Assembly: GCA_018623955.1 (NCBI GenBank)
Contig: JAAZUX010000058.1
Location: 1 to 5,627, forward strand
Direction of reading: 5' to 3'
DNA: 5,627 nt
Origin: Flavobacteriaceae bacterium
GTDB lineage: Bacteria; Bacteroidota; Bacteroidia; Flavobacteriales; Flavobacteriaceae
A program made the position numbers and the translations under genes. Positions 4,620-5,627 of the stretch are shown one piece after another (positions within the stretch are counted from its first letter, which is position 1; every line of letters starts with the position of its first letter). Below the pieces are notes generated by a model, which did no database searches, was not told the DNA's origin, and saw nothing but the letters and a program-made list of their open reading frames with translations.

Positions 4620-5627
4620 TTAGTCCCCGCTTTTCCATAAGCGGGGTTTTTTTTGAATTGTGATGATCAAACGCTCCCCTGTGCGGAGTTTAATAGGGAT
4701 TCCTTCCAACAATGATGCTCCGCTGTAGGTTTGCGATAGTTTTGGGTCGGAGGCCGTGATACGATAGTTGGCCTGAGGGTCTGCGGTAAACCACTCGGGA
4801 AATTGATTGATACGGGGATAGTCCTCGGGAAGATTGAGGATGGTTTTGTGGCGTATGGGGTCAAAGATGAGATTTCCTTCCCAGTCGGTTTGCGCGCTAA
4901 GGACAAAATAGGTTTCTTTTTCGGAGTCAACTGCTCCGAGTCGCAGGGAGGGTTTCCAGGGAGACAGTCGTGCCCCTTGGGTTTTCCACAGGCCATACAT
5001 GAGTGCCGTTCGGGCAAAATTACCGTCACCGTGCCAGCCCTCAACAATGCCATCGGGCTGTTGCATTCCAAACATGACTTTTATTTCGCTGTCGATCCAA
5101 GTTCGGAGGTTGGGATCGCTTTCGCGGTTAAATAAATTGATGCCGCTTTCTATGGCATCGGCATAGCCGTCGTGACTTCCCAATGGGCCGCGTTGGGCGC
5201 CGGGTTCCCAGTTGTAGTTTCGATAATTGAGGTTGAGGGCTTTAAAGGGTTTGCGAACGGCCTGGATGTATTCCACTTTTTGGTCGACCATCCAGGTGGT
5301 GTAATAGGCGTTGAGAATATAACCCCAGTTGTCTGCGATACGGTCGTCGACCGGGGTTTGGGTTTTCAGGTTGATGGCATTGTAAAAAAGTCCATCAGTA
5401 TTTCTTCCATAGACGAGTATGCGGTCCAAAAGCCGGTAGAAGGGGGCGCGATAGGCGTCGACTTTGTGATGCTCAAGCCAGTGCAAAGTGAGGAAGAGTT
5501 CACTCAACCCGCCGATGATCTCACAGCCGTGATCCCTGAGTCTGAGATAATCGGTTTGAGAAAAATCCATTTCCAATAAATAATGATCGGCTATTTTGAT
5601 GGCCCAGTTTAAATATTTTTCCTTACC
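4620..5627 (-). CDS. Probable alpha/alpha-barrel (six-hairpin) sugar-active protein, 5' end cut off by window
   Basis: An open frame of 335 codons enters from the right edge and ends with TAA at 4620-4622. The true start lies outside: in-frame codons continue to 5627, and the TTG at 5576 and ATG at 5570 are internal. The sequence to about residue 220 (counted from the edge) is a series of amphipathic helices with aromatic and glycine-rich turns, for example D-N-W-G-Y-I-L-N-A-Y-Y at 99-109, SHDGYADAIESGINL at 151-165 and GWHGDGNFARTALMYGLWK at 197-215, as in (alpha/alpha) toroid glycosidases and polysaccharide lyases. Residues about 225-335 look like a beta-rich C-terminal domain ending in a basic tail. 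I do not recognise the exact family. Acidic and His residues in the DGY and HGDG loops are candidate active-site residues. It is 273 bp upstream of the DUF1080 gene in the same direction, with no clear terminator between, which suggests a joint role in saccharide breakdown. Confidence 0.75.
   Translation of the reverse strand, partial: GKEKYLNWAIKIADHYLLEMDFSQTDYLRLRDHGCEIIGGLSELFLTLHWLEHHKVDAYRAPFYRLLDRILVYGRNTDGLFYNAINLKTQTPVDDRIADNWGYILNAYYTTWMVDQKVEYIQAVRKPFKALNLNYRNYNWEPGAQRGPLGSHDGYADAIESGINLFNRESDPNLRTWIDSEIKVMFGMQQPDGIVEGWHGDGNFARTALMYGLWKTQGARLSPWKPSLRLGAVDSEKETYFVLSAQTDWEGNLIFDPIRHKTILNLPEDYPRINQFPEWFTADPQANYRITASDPKLSQTYSGASLLEGIPIKLRTGERLIITIQKKPRLWKSGD
4625..4654 (+). terminator. 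Strong plus-strand rho-independent terminator with no obvious gene
   Basis: The stem CCCCGCTT/AAGCGGGG (8 bp, perfect) with loop TTCCAT is followed by eight T (4647-4654). It is located inside the last codons of the minus-strand gene to its right, whose final residues are encoded by the hairpin. On the minus strand the hairpin is preceded by A8 and has no T-run after it, so it acts on plus-strand transcripts. No complete plus-strand gene ends here. Confidence 0.85.

Noticed and set aside
4577..4663. 28-codon plus-strand open frame starting at ATG 4577
   Set aside because: It runs through the terminator hairpin and its T-run, lacks a ribosome binding site, and encodes no recognisable peptide.
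1..5627. Search for tRNA, rRNA, CRISPR arrays, insertion sequences and attachment sites
   Set aside because: No cloverleaf, regular spaced repeats, transposase-like frame or paired terminal repeats with target duplications were seen.

Overview
The window looks like a piece of a Bacteroidota chromosome, probably a marine flavobacterium. Four things point that way: two small SPII lipoproteins, a DUF3500 protein and a DUF1080 (3-keto-disaccharide hydrolase-type) protein, a Bacteroidota-style 'GC-x-D...A-x-NY...C-x-Y' repeat at a C-terminus, and AT-rich gaps holding TAnnTTTG-like promoter elements. Genus-level identity cannot be read from the sequence. I see no rRNA, tRNA, CRISPR array or insertion sequence.

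Left part (1-1257, minus strand): the first 419 residues of a two-domain enzyme. It has an N-terminal PlsC-like acyltransferase domain, a short helical linker, and a C-terminal SGNH/GDSL esterase domain cut off by the window edge. A 198-bp divergent gap follows.

Centre-left (1456-3017, plus strand): a 153-residue lipoprotein with a textbook intrinsic terminator, then a secreted DUF3500 protein that probably has its own promoter.

Centre (3018-3449): no intact gene. The minus strand carries a decayed 3' end of a larger gene, namely a beta-rich C-terminal domain interrupted by an in-frame TAG. A weak minus-strand terminator hairpin lies just beyond it.

Right part (3450-5627, minus strand): a DUF1080 lipoprotein, a 273-bp gap rich in inverted repeats, and the 3' part of a probable alpha/alpha-barrel sugar-active protein that runs off the right edge. 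The gene order suggests uptake or processing of modified saccharides, but substrates cannot be deduced.

The most intriguing structure is a perfect 17-bp inverted repeat (4292-4308 and 4584-4600) enclosing the start codon, signal-peptide start and upstream region of the DUF1080 gene. In the present orientation the gene has a complete lipoprotein leader. If the segment were inverted, the leader would be fused to a 7-codon tail with a stop at 4621-4623, immediately followed by a strong plus-strand terminator (4625-4654) that otherwise serves no visible gene. This is what a phase-variable promoter/leader switch would look like, but it is a hypothesis from sequence geometry alone.
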